Part shown: positions 1-8,428 of the stretch, in pieces
How positions within the stretch are numbered: the first letter of the stretch is position 1
Layout of the letters: each line of letters begins with the position of its first letter
Assembly (NCBI GenBank): GCA_021796295.1
Contig: JAJYIA010000003.1
Span: 1-35,421, forward strand
Direction: 5' to 3'
From: Microcaldota archaeon
GTDB taxonomy: Archaea; Micrarchaeota; Micrarchaeia; Micrarchaeales; CABMGC01
DNA length: 35,421 nt
Notes under the pieces: model-generated
What the model saw: the letters and a program-made list of their open reading frames with translations, nothing else
Told to the model about the DNA's origin: nothing
Database searches by the model: none
Position numbers and translations under genes: made by a program

Positions 1-25
1 GATTATTTGCAATTACAACTTAAAC

Positions 26-48
26 ATAATCGTTAATTTAACGATTAT
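26..48. promoter_or_regulatory. Perfect palindrome ATAATCGTTAA-T-TTAACGATTAT, candidate operator, with a related half-site ATAATCGCTAA at 90-100
   Basis: 11-nt arms exactly reverse-complementary around a 1-nt centre; 10/11 match half-site downstream. Confidence 0.5.
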
Positions 49-228
49 CAAACGTTCACAAACATATTGAATTCTCTCGTATTGGCTGCATAATCGCTAA
101 ATTCTATTCGGAGTTAAGGTTTATATGCTATAGTAAACAGCAGGGAATGCCGACAGATAAGTAGTACAGTAGCATACAGCTATATATCCCTCTGCCTGCA
201 TCTCTTACTGCAATGGTTTATCATGTTT

Positions 229-300
229 GGGCTCGTAGTCGAATGGTAAGACGCCTCCTTCACACGGAGGAAATCCGGAGTCCGATTCTCCGCGGGCCCA
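229..300 (+). tRNA. tRNA-Val (anticodon CAC)
   Basis: Acceptor GGGCTCG/CGGGCCC, D-arm GTC..GAC, anticodon stem CCTCC-TTCACAC-GGAGG, T-arm CGGAG-TCCGATT-CTCCG, discriminator A. Confidence 0.93.
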
Positions 301-320
301 TTTTAAGAAGATCTCACGTA

Positions 321-728
321 TTAGCATATGTGTATCTTCTTGCAGCAACAGTTATAGAATTTATGATACAGTGAAAAATACGACGACAAAACACAAGTTC
401 CTAAATTCCCGAATTTTTGGGCACTACAACATCTAAATCCCCTCACTCTGCTCCCTGTAAATGGGTGTCTTCCGTATGCAACCGGAAACTTCTTCCTTCT
501 TGCCATGTATCGCTTCTTGGCTGCCATAGCGTTCCTTGCCGCCGCTCCTGGCACTCCAATATTTTCGATTTTCTGACGTATCCCTTTGTAGAATATCCAT
601 AGATACAAGAATATAATTCCTCCGAAGACCAATATTCCTATCGTCAAAAACGTGAAGAAAATAAGCCCTACGATAATCGCCAACACTACGATTATCTTTA
701 TCTTGTCATTCCTGTGCAGTTCTGTCAT
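321..728 (-). CDS. Small membrane protein, unknown function
   Basis: 135-aa ORF with two hydrophobic N-terminal segments (KIIVVLAIIVGLIFFTFLTIGILVFGGIIFLYLWIFY) then a basic tail. Confidence 0.5.
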   Translation of the reverse strand: MTELHRNDKIKIIVVLAIIVGLIFFTFLTIGILVFGGIIFLYLWIFYKGIRQKIENIGVPGAAARNAMAAKKRYMARRKKFPVAYGRHPFTGSRVRGFRCCSAQKFGNLGTCVLSSYFSLYHKFYNCCCKKIHIC

Positions 729-860
729 GATTTCTTAGCTTCGCAAGCCCTTATATTCATTTCTGTATTCAACTTCAGTTTAAACGTAGCCTCAATTTCA
801 ATTTCGCTCTCTCATATTGTTATTATTGAGATTCCTACTCCCTTCGTTCCTATACCTTCA

Positions 861-1844
861 CTATGACATCATCGGCAGTCTTTCTGCAAACATTAAACCA
901 TTCGTCATCTTGAATCTCTTTGCGTAACAGTTTATGCTTTTTCGTGGGCCATTATGCCACACCTTAAAACCTGCTGCCCTCAACCTCTTTTGAAGATTTA
1001 AGTAGCCATAGTGATACTCCAATATTATGCTTTCAAAGCTTCTAAGTGTCTTGTTCTTTGATTTTAGTATGATACCATATTCATACCCTTCACAATCTAA
1101 TTTCAGTACTGCGTCTCTAAGTTCCAATTTTTTAACTATATTATCAAGGGTTTCAATTTTGATGCGAGTTCCACGTTCGAAGTTTTTTAAGTTACTGCCT
1201 CCTGTACTACTATATTTTGGATCTAAAATTATATTGCCATTTCGTCCTCCACAAGCTTCATTATAAACAGTAATTTTCTCTTTCAAATTATTTAATCCTA
1301 TATTCCTTTTTGCTAATCTATACGAATAAGGATACGGTTCGAAACAATAGACATGATAAGCGTCTTTTAATGCAAAATAAATTCCTGTATCGCCAATATG
1401 CGCTCCAATATCCAAAACGACTTTGTTATTTACTTCTAACCATCCATATTCATTTTTTAAAAATGTGGATTTAATTGCAGAGATAGCTCCGAGCAGTTGC
1501 TCCTCTTTTTTGTAATAAAAATTAATATACCGGCCACCACAGTTAAATGTTACTCTGTTTTTCCCTATCTTGATAGGAACTTTAAGTGATTTAATAAGGT
1601 CTTTCTGTACTTCTCCATGCTCAAAGATTGTAAGCAAATCATTTAATTTTGTAATCTTAGTTTCATATCCGCTCCTGAATTTGAGTGTGAACTGATTTTT
1701 ACATCCTCCAAAATAAAAAATAAGGACATCATACCAATTCTGCACTACAGAAAAGAATTGCGGTGCATCTTCAGTTAGTCTAGCTATTGAAGTCACCTTA
1801 TCAAAAGTAGTTATGTTTTTAGCTACATTAGGTAATCTTTCCAT
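861..1844 (-). CDS. FkbM-family SAM-dependent methyltransferase
   Basis: VVLDIGAHIGDTGIYFALK motif I, YCFEPYPYSYRLAKRNIGLNN, LKLDCEGYEYGII; matches FkbM architecture. Confidence 0.85.
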   Translation of the reverse strand: MERLPNVAKNITTFDKVTSIARLTEDAPQFFSVVQNWYDVLIFYFGGCKNQFTLKFRSGYETKITKLNDLLTIFEHGEVQKDLIKSLKVPIKIGKNRVTFNCGGRYINFYYKKEEQLLGAISAIKSTFLKNEYGWLEVNNKVVLDIGAHIGDTGIYFALKDAYHVYCFEPYPYSYRLAKRNIGLNNLKEKITVYNEACGGRNGNIILDPKYSSTGGSNLKNFERGTRIKIETLDNIVKKLELRDAVLKLDCEGYEYGIILKSKNKTLRSFESIILEYHYGYLNLQKRLRAAGFKVWHNGPRKSINCYAKRFKMTNGLMFAERLPMMS

Positions 1845-1882
1845 ACCCTGTATATTAAAAGAATAGTTTTATATTCACATCT

Positions 1883-2190
1883 TTAATCTTTAATTCCGAG
1901 TGCCTCCTTTAAATTGTGCCAAAATCCATTTCTCTTGACTCTTGGGTGTTCTCCCCCTCTTTTTATGTCCTCAGCAAGCTCTGCCTCTGCCTTCCTCACC
2001 TTCTCTCCTTCTACTTCTCGTTTCACTCTCCTTTCTTGGTCTTTTTGCAATTCATTTCTTATTCTGTCCAGCTCTTCCTTATTTTCCTTATCTTCTATTT
2101 TCCTTCTATTAAAACCGAATCCGGTGTCTATATAAATTCTGGGAGGATAATAGCTACTGAAAATCGGGGTTCGAATGCAACAAAATACGT
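1883..2190 (-). pseudogene. Open frame without ATG encoding a charged, helical tail (...YYPPRIYIDTGFGFNRRKIEDKENKEELDRIRNELQKDQERRVKREVEGEKVRKAEAELAEDIKRGGEHPRVKRNGFWHNLKEALGIKD*)
   Basis: Continuous minus-strand frame with coherent coiled-coil composition opposite the listed + ORFs; no ATG start, so probably a 5'-truncated gene. Confidence 0.4.
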
Positions 2191-2298
2191 TTAATCGGGG
2201 TTACTATGGCTAAGACAAATACGCAACGAAATTCGTTGGTTTCTGCTTCGGGTTTAGAAATTCACCATTTTAAAAAATGCCTGCCCAATAAGCAAAAG

Positions 2299-2322
2299 GT
2301 TTAAATAAACATATTGTTTATT
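2299..2322 (+). promoter_or_regulatory. Promoter/operator of the AbiE-like operon: TATA-like GGTTTAAATA next to inverted repeat AATAAACA-TAT-TGTTTATT (2304-2322)
   Basis: 8-nt perfect inverted repeat with 3-nt spacer, 9 nt upstream of the ATG at 2331. Confidence 0.5.
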
Positions 2323-2330
2323 ATCTACTT

Positions 2331-2936
2331 ATGGATAACAGAACAGAAAGGCTGGTGAGAGCGATCCAGAATTCACCAGAAGGCATCGCCGCGCTTGAAA
2401 CACTGGAGGGCCTACGCCTTTGCGATAAATTTACCCTGAGGACAACGCTGAGCAGGCTAAGCAAGTCTGGCAGGATCATTCGCCTGAAGCGTGGGGTATA
2501 CTCGGAGAATCCGATTAGAGACGCGTTCACAGCTGCGCAGTACACATACGGCGGATACCTTGGCTTTTCCAGCGCTTTATATTTGCACAAACTGATCACC
2601 GAACTCCCATTCACTATAACCGTAGTAACACCGCACAAGTCCGCATCAAAAACCATCGGAGCATATGAACTAAGGGCCGTCGCCATGAAAGAAAAGGCCA
2701 TCGGATTCGAAAATGTCGGGACCCTGACGGTTTCAACCAGAGCAAAGACTATATTCGACTGCATTTATCTTGAAAAGTATTCAATCGCGAAGGATAAACT
2801 TATCGAGGCTTATAGGGATGCGCCGCTAAATGCCCGAGAACTGAAGGAGTTCGATTCATATGTGAAACGTTTCATTCCAAGTAGAATGCGCAATAAGTTT
2901 GTCGAAGTAAAGAAAGAGATGGAAGAAGAGGGTTGA
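2331..2936 (+). CDS. AbiEi-like antitoxin / winged-helix transcriptional regulator
   Basis: N-terminal wHTH (LRTTLSRLSKSGRIIRLKRGVYSE) and AbiEi-type body (YTYGGYLGFSSALYLHKL...TPHKS...TVSTRAKTIFDCIYL); directly followed by an AbiEii-type gene. Confidence 0.8.
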   Translation: MDNRTERLVRAIQNSPEGIAALETLEGLRLCDKFTLRTTLSRLSKSGRIIRLKRGVYSENPIRDAFTAAQYTYGGYLGFSSALYLHKLITELPFTITVVTPHKSASKTIGAYELRAVAMKEKAIGFENVGTLTVSTRAKTIFDCIYLEKYSIAKDKLIEAYRDAPLNARELKEFDSYVKRFIPSRMRNKFVEVKKEMEEEG

Positions 2937-2941
2937 ATTCT

Positions 2942-3733
2942 ATGGAACTGGACTTAGAAATATGCAGGGCGATCGCTATCCGCTACGGACTCCCCCTTCA
3001 ATTCGTATTCAAAGAGTTTCATCTTATGGATGTGATGTCACAAATAGCTGCACTTACGATTTCAGAACCAAACAATTTGGTATTCAAGGGCGGCACGGCT
3101 CTGAATAAAGTATACCTCCAAAAAACGCAGAGGTTCTCAGAGGATGCGGACTTTGATTTGGTGACTGAAAATGCTAAAAAAGAGCTACGTTTATTTAGCG
3201 AGAAACTTGCGGGCGGACTCAAAGATTACAGAATCAGAGAGTTCAGAATGGTGCGTTCTACAGTACAGTTTTATTGCGTATATGAAACACCCATGGGGGG
3301 CACTGATCACGTCAGAATCGACATCGCGCCCAAAAAGCTCCTCACAGCAAACCCATTGGAAAATCGCCAGATAGTTTCTGAATTCGCCCACGCATCCATA
3401 AGTGGCATTAGGATATATTCGATAGAAGATCTTACCGCTCGCAAGCTGAATGCGCTTGCAGCACGTGCGGAGGGCAAGGACCTGTATGACGTCTATATGG
3501 CATTGCCAATGTGCTCCAAGCATGTGCTAAAGGCCGCGATAGGGTTAATGCTGGAATCGGAAGGCATTGACGAGGCGGTAGATGTGTTCATACAGAAAGC
3601 AGCCATCCGCCTCAAAAAGAGCGATCCAAACAAAATGGGCAATCTTACAAATCCCTTCATTCCAGCAGCAAACAGACCAAAGAGTTGGGAGGAGCTGAAA
3701 AATGATCTATCAGCAAAGCTTGAAGATCTATAG
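2942..3733 (+). CDS. AbiEii-type nucleotidyltransferase toxin
   Basis: FKGGTALNKVYLQKTQRFSEDADFDLV (GG...K..R-FS-D-D-D) and KLNALAARAEGKDLYDVY motifs; the track ORF starts at TTG 2933, ATG at 2942. Confidence 0.85.
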   Translation: MELDLEICRAIAIRYGLPLQFVFKEFHLMDVMSQIAALTISEPNNLVFKGGTALNKVYLQKTQRFSEDADFDLVTENAKKELRLFSEKLAGGLKDYRIREFRMVRSTVQFYCVYETPMGGTDHVRIDIAPKKLLTANPLENRQIVSEFAHASISGIRIYSIEDLTARKLNALAARAEGKDLYDVYMALPMCSKHVLKAAIGLMLESEGIDEAVDVFIQKAAIRLKKSDPNKMGNLTNPFIPAANRPKSWEELKNDLSAKLEDL

Positions 3734-3763
3734 TCAATGACATAAATAATGACCTATATCTAA

Positions 3764-4135
3764 GCTAAACTTCTTGGTCATGTAGTATTTCGTAACGGCC
3801 TTCTTGACAAAGTGCTGAGGACGTATCCAGATATAAGAGAGATTTGGATTTATCTCGACAACGGACCAGTACATAGGTCGAGACGCGTGAAACTGTGGTT
3901 GGCGCTACACCCAAAATTGAAATTCCGGTGGCTGCCGCCATATTCGCCTGACTTGAACCCACAGGAGTTGGAATGGGGTCACGATAGACGGAAATTCCTG
4001 AACAACCACGAGTTTGTCAATGGGAAACAACTCGCAATGAAATTGAGTTGGTTTGTACGCCGATTAGAACCAAAGGCTGTCAGAAGCGTTTGTTCGCTGA
4101 TTCCGATAGAAGCGCTCTTAAGCTTTCAGGTCTAA
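3764..4135 (+). pseudogene. C-terminal remnant of an IS630/Tc1-type DDE transposase
   Basis: IWIYLDNGPVHRSRRVKLWLALHPKLKFRWLPPYSPDLNPQELEWGHDRRKFLNN is the DDE_3 C-terminal half; N-terminal half absent, frame opens after TAA at 3761. Confidence 0.85.
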
Positions 4136-4193
4136 TTACTTTTGTGGTTGGCTATAAGGTGCTAGAATGAAGCTAGAAAAACGAAGACAAGAG

Positions 4194-4248
4194 GGCAAAG
4201 ACGCTAGCCTTACATGCTTGAGATCGGAGTCCGACTCTCCGAGGCCCA
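4194..4248 (+). pseudogene. Degenerate tRNA-Val(TAC)-like remnant lacking the 5' part
   Basis: CTAGC-CTTACAT-GCTTG anticodon arm (one T-T mismatch), CGGAG-TCCGACT-CTCCG T-arm, AGGCCCA end; no 5' acceptor strand. Confidence 0.65.
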
Positions 4249-4338
4249 TGTCTAAAGTTTTTCACGAAGTATAGTTGAAAAAGAATATATGAGTTACTTT
4301 TGCTGGCTTAATACCACTTGGTAAATGTAAGGATTTTT

Positions 4339-5064
4339 ATGAAAATATCTGCGAAGGAGCTGGGCGTACTTGATATGGAAGGATTCTGCCCTAGATGCTT
4401 CTGGATAAAGAGGCACGACAGAAAGCTGCCTTACCAGACGCCGTTTGCAGGCATATTCTCATCGATAGACGCATTCACGAAAAATGTGGTGGAAAGGTAC
4501 TTTGAGAGGACAGGAAAGCTGCCGGTATGGCTTGAAAGTGTTGGGCAGGTGGAAAGGCTGATTCCCGTAAAGATAAATGAATTTGTAGCCGAGAAAGACG
4601 GCGTAGCGCTGAATGGCATGCCTGACCTGCTCTTCCAGAGACCAGACAAAAGCTACGGGCTGCTTGATTATAAGACGGCAAGATATACTGGTACCCAGGA
4701 CGCCCTTATGCCCATATATGAGGTGCAGCTAAACGGCTATGCCTACATCGCCGAAGCCATAGGCATGAAGCTGCTCAACGACCTTTATCTAGTATACTTT
4801 GAGCCTCCGAAGAGGGAGGCATTTGACAAGGAATCAGCTCTGCACACCCGCAATGAAGGCTTTGAAATGCCGTTCAGACCCGTTGTGCACAAGCTGAGGA
4901 AGAATACTAGACATATAGAGGAGCTGCTTAAGAAGGCAGAGGCTGTCTACAGTGAGGAGAAGGTGCCTGCAGGCATCCCAAACTGTGAGGAGTGCGCAAG
5001 GCTCGACACGCTGCTGAAACTGGTTTATGGTGATAGCATCATTCCTGAGCGCAAAGGCATATAA
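4339..5064 (+). CDS. PD-(D/E)XK nuclease-like protein (RecB/Cas4-like) with two CxxC pairs
   Basis: GMPDLLF...YGLLDYKTA nuclease core; FCPRCFW near N-terminus and NCEECARLD at C-terminus. Confidence 0.7.
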   Translation: MKISAKELGVLDMEGFCPRCFWIKRHDRKLPYQTPFAGIFSSIDAFTKNVVERYFERTGKLPVWLESVGQVERLIPVKINEFVAEKDGVALNGMPDLLFQRPDKSYGLLDYKTARYTGTQDALMPIYEVQLNGYAYIAEAIGMKLLNDLYLVYFEPPKREAFDKESALHTRNEGFEMPFRPVVHKLRKNTRHIEELLKKAEAVYSEEKVPAGIPNCEECARLDTLLKLVYGDSIIPERKGI

Positions 5065-5118
5065 ACCGTCATTGAGATAGTAATCTAGCACTTTGCTCAA
5101 ACTTAGACGGTGTGTTTT

Positions 5119-5682
5119 ATGGATCTCATATATATCTATGGACCTCCGGGTGTAGGCAAGTACACAGTGGCTAAAGAGCTGTCAAGGCTTACAGGATACA
5201 GGCTTTTCCACAATCAGCTCAGCATAGAGTTTGTGAGGTCCGTATTTGAATTCGGGAGCGAGCCCTTTAACAGGCTTGTCCTTGGTTTCAGGGCCGAGGT
5301 TATAGAGGAAGCTGCAAGGAGCGGGATGTCCCTTATATTTACATCTGCTTATGCGAAAGGCGTCAATGATAGCATAATAAAGGACATAATGGACAGGGTC
5401 GAGTCGAATGGAGGCAGGTTCTGCCCTGTGCAGCTGCATTGCGAAGAGCACGAGCTCATGAGGCGCGTGGAGCTGCCGTCGAGGAACGATTTTTACAAGA
5501 TAAGGAAGCGCGGCGACCTTGATGCGCTTCTCAAAAAGTACAACCATACGTCAGCACTTCAGTTTGTTAAAAGCCTTTACATAGACAACACATCAGTGGC
5601 TCCGGCCGCTGCGGCTATGGCGATCATGGAGCATTACGGCATTCCGGCTGCAGAGACTCTGGCACAGACTTCAGGGCAATGA
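5119..5682 (+). CDS. P-loop kinase-like AAA family protein
   Basis: IYIYGPPGVGKYTVAKELSRLTGYRLFHNQLSIEFV Walker A; ATG at 5119 in the listed frame. Confidence 0.75.
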   Translation: MDLIYIYGPPGVGKYTVAKELSRLTGYRLFHNQLSIEFVRSVFEFGSEPFNRLVLGFRAEVIEEAARSGMSLIFTSAYAKGVNDSIIKDIMDRVESNGGRFCPVQLHCEEHELMRRVELPSRNDFYKIRKRGDLDALLKKYNHTSALQFVKSLYIDNTSVAPAAAAMAIMEHYGIPAAETLAQTSGQ

Positions 5683-5727
5683 TACCTGCGCATTCTGCTT
5701 TTTATACTTTGGCAGAGAAAGGAGTTC

Positions 5728-8118
5728 ATGGAAGCTGAGGACTTTGGGAAGCTAGGCATCAGGGAAGCACTCAGCAAGCTTCATGCGGGCACAGGCGGGC
5801 TTTCAGACAGGGAGGCACGTGAGCGCCTTGCAAGATTCGGATACAATGAAGTAATAAGGAAAAGGGAGAACAGGGCCCTTCTTCTGCTGAAAAAATTCTA
5901 CGGGCCTGTGCAGCTGCTCATAATTCTCGTTGCGGCGTTGTCCTATGTGCAGGGACATATGGCGGATTTTTATATAGTCGTGGCGCTCCTTTTTGTGAAT
6001 GTATTTGTAAGCTTTGCTGAGGAATATAGGGCAGATAGGGCGATAGAGGCGCTAAGGAAGAGGCTTAGCGGCAGGCCCAGGGTGCTCAGGTCAGGCAGCT
6101 GGAAAAGCCTTGAGACGAGAGAGCTTGTGCCGGGCGACATAATACGTTTAAGGGCAGGCGACATTGTGCCTGCGGACTGCAAGGCCCTGCGCTGCGAGGT
6201 CCTTGAGGCTGACGAATCGGCCATAACAGGGGAGTCGCTGCCGATAGTTAAGGAGCAGAACAGCATACTCTACGAGGGCTCAAGCATAAAAAGGGGCGAG
6301 GCCACATGTGTTGTCTTCGGCACAGGCCCTGATACAACCTACGGAAGGATAGAGAAGCTCGTTTCAGAGGCAAAGCCTAAGTCGCACCTCCAGGAAATTA
6401 TACTCCGCATAGTCAGGTATCTGGTCGTTGCAGATGCAGTGGTTATAGTGCTTATGCTTGCATACGGCATGCTTTACCTGCACGAAACTGCGCTGGCAAT
6501 GCTCCCTCTGCTGCTGGTAGTCTTCATAGCAAGCGTGCCTGTGGCTCTTGCACCAGCCTTCACAGTGTCTATGGCGCTAGGCATAGAAAGGCTCTTGAGG
6601 AAATCGATACTCGTGAGCAGGATGGACAGCATGGAGGATACTGCCACCATGGATGTGCTTTGCGTAGATAAGACAGGAACGCTCACGCAGAACAGGATAA
6701 ACGTGGAAGAGGCGAAGCCTCTGGCATGCAGCGAAGCCGAACTGCTTAGGTACGCGGCCGAAGCCTCGAGGAAGGAAGATAATGACCCTATAGACAACGC
6801 TGTGCTTGACTATGCAGCAGCGAAGAAAGTAAGGCGTTGCAGGCAGCTAGAGTTTACGCCTTTTGACCCTTCGACAAAGAGGACGGAGGCCATTATAGAG
6901 GATGGACTGTCAAGATACAGGGTCGTGAAGGGCTCTGTCAAGGTCGTATCGGCAATGTGCAGCGCTGAGAAGGCAATTAGGAAAGAGCTTGAGAAGACAA
7001 CCTCGATCTTCGCGTCCAAGGGCCTCAGGAGCATTGTTGTGGCAAAAGGCAGCGTATCAGGCAGGCTGAAGCTCATGGGCATCATAGCACTATATGATGC
7101 GCCGAGAAAAGATGCAGCTGCGCTTATAGGTGAATTGAAGGGGATGGGCGTTGCGATTAAGATGCTTACTGGGGACAACGAGCAGACTGCCGAGAACATA
7201 GCAGGCAAGTTAGGCATTGGAAATCATATCATTGACGTGAAAAAAGCAAGCGAAAGAGAGATATACAGGAAAATAGACAGTTCTGACGGATTTGCCGACA
7301 TATACCCTGAAGACAAATATTTAATAGTCAAGGCTCTGCAGAAGGAAGGCCATACTACTGGCATGACAGGCGACGGAATAAACGATGCGCCTGCGCTTAA
7401 GCAGGCAGAGGTGGGCATTGCCGTAGAGAGCGCTACAGACATAGCGAAAAGCTCAGCCTCGCTTGTACTGACAAAAAACGGCATAGAGGTAATAATCGAG
7501 GCGGTAAAAGAGAGCAGGAGAATCTTTGAGAGAATGACTATATATACAATGGCAAAGGTATCGAAGGCCATACAGATCATAGCCTTTGTGGGCATACTCT
7601 TCGTGCTGCTTAAAGGGGCCTTCCCGATCACGCCCTTCCTGCTTATACTGCTCATATTTACGAATGACATAGTGAATATTTCAATATCTACAGACACTGT
7701 GAGCTATTCGAAAAAACCCGACATATGGAATGTGAAGGGTATAGTCTACACCTCTGCGGTGATAGGCATGCTTATGCTTATACAGACGCTGCTTCTGGTA
7801 GGCATAGTGAAGTGGAGCCTTGGCGCCGGCCTTGCCGAGATGCAGACGGCCGCCTTCCTCTTCCTTAATGTCTCTGACAAGTTCACCGTACTTAATATAC
7901 GCGAGAAAAGGCCGTTCTGGAAATCAAGACCAAGCAACGCACTCATAATATCTGCGGTTGCAGGCATACTTGTAGGGGTCATCTTATCATATTACGGCAT
8001 ATTCATAGCAAGGATAGGTCTTCTTTCGATAGCTGCTGTCTTCGGCATAGCTGTAGCGTCGCTCTTCGTGAACGACGCAGCAAAGCTGCTGCTCTTCAAA
8101 CACTTTGAAATTGGGTAA
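5728..8118 (+). CDS. P-type ATPase, plasma-membrane proton-efflux (type IIIA) like
   Basis: CVDKTGTLTQN phosphorylation motif, DESAITGESLP, MLTGDNEQTAENIA, MTGDGINDAPALKQAEVGIAV, multiple TM segments. Confidence 0.93.
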   Translation: MEAEDFGKLGIREALSKLHAGTGGLSDREARERLARFGYNEVIRKRENRALLLLKKFYGPVQLLIILVAALSYVQGHMADFYIVVALLFVNVFVSFAEEYRADRAIEALRKRLSGRPRVLRSGSWKSLETRELVPGDIIRLRAGDIVPADCKALRCEVLEADESAITGESLPIVKEQNSILYEGSSIKRGEATCVVFGTGPDTTYGRIEKLVSEAKPKSHLQEIILRIVRYLVVADAVVIVLMLAYGMLYLHETALAMLPLLLVVFIASVPVALAPAFTVSMALGIERLLRKSILVSRMDSMEDTATMDVLCVDKTGTLTQNRINVEEAKPLACSEAELLRYAAEASRKEDNDPIDNAVLDYAAAKKVRRCRQLEFTPFDPSTKRTEAIIEDGLSRYRVVKGSVKVVSAMCSAEKAIRKELEKTTSIFASKGLRSIVVAKGSVSGRLKLMGIIALYDAPRKDAAALIGELKGMGVAIKMLTGDNEQTAENIAGKLGIGNHIIDVKKASEREIYRKIDSSDGFADIYPEDKYLIVKALQKEGHTTGMTGDGINDAPALKQAEVGIAVESATDIAKSSASLVLTKNGIEVIIEAVKESRRIFERMTIYTMAKVSKAIQIIAFVGILFVLLKGAFPITPFLLILLIFTNDIVNISISTDTVSYSKKPDIWNVKGIVYTSAVIGMLMLIQTLLLVGIVKWSLGAGLAEMQTAAFLFLNVSDKFTVLNIREKRPFWKSRPSNALIISAVAGILVGVILSYYGIFIARIGLLSIAAVFGIAVASLFVNDAAKLLLFKHFEIG

Positions 8119-8126
8119 GGGATAAG

Positions 8127-8402
8127 ATGCTGATGTGCCCTAAAGTCCATAACATACGCAAAACTGCAAGAACATTTATTGTAGGCAACAGAAAAGTAGG
8201 CAAGGAACTCGAGAACAGCCTTGATTATTACCTCTCCGCATTTGATACACTGCTTAGGCTTAGGGTCCCTGCAGGTTATGGGTTTTAAGGCAGTGCTGCA
8301 AAAAAGGAGATGTATGCGCATGCAAAGGCCCTCTTGCCAAAATGTTCGGAAATCGTCTCTGCGTGCAAAGAAACGATAAATAGGGCAATGCATAAAAGAT
8401 AG
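8127..8402 (+). pseudogene. Small ORF (91 sense positions) interrupted by one in-frame TAA at 8286-8288
   Basis: MLMCPKVHNIRKTARTFIVGNRKVGKELENSLDYYLSAFDTLLRLRVPAGYGF*GSAAKKEMYAHAKALLPKCSEIVSACKETINRAMHKR*, same frame on both sides of the stop. Confidence 0.5.
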
Positions 8403-8428
8403 GAATGAGAATATATTGTGGAGATTGA

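Noticed and set aside
417-602. + strand 61-aa ORF
   Set aside because: Antisense to the small membrane protein at 321-728, which has more plausible TM composition.
1914-2194. + strand Ser/Leu/Phe-rich ORFs of 73 and 92 aa
   Set aside because: Antisense of a charged coiled-coil frame on the minus strand; composition typical of reverse-complement artefact.
4339-5064. Calling this gene cas4 and a CRISPR adaptation locus
   Set aside because: No cas genes or repeat-spacer array in the window; Cys layout is 2+2, not the usual Cas4 1+3.
5970-7982. Long minus-strand ORFs opposite the P-type ATPase
   Set aside because: Low-complexity Ser/Ala-rich antisense translations of a clearly coding strand with well-conserved ATPase motifs.
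8286-8288. In-frame TAA as a recoded codon (Sec/Pyl or reassigned stop)
   Set aside because: Sec and Pyl use TGA and TAG; many normal genes here end in TAA or TAG, so reassignment is unlikely.
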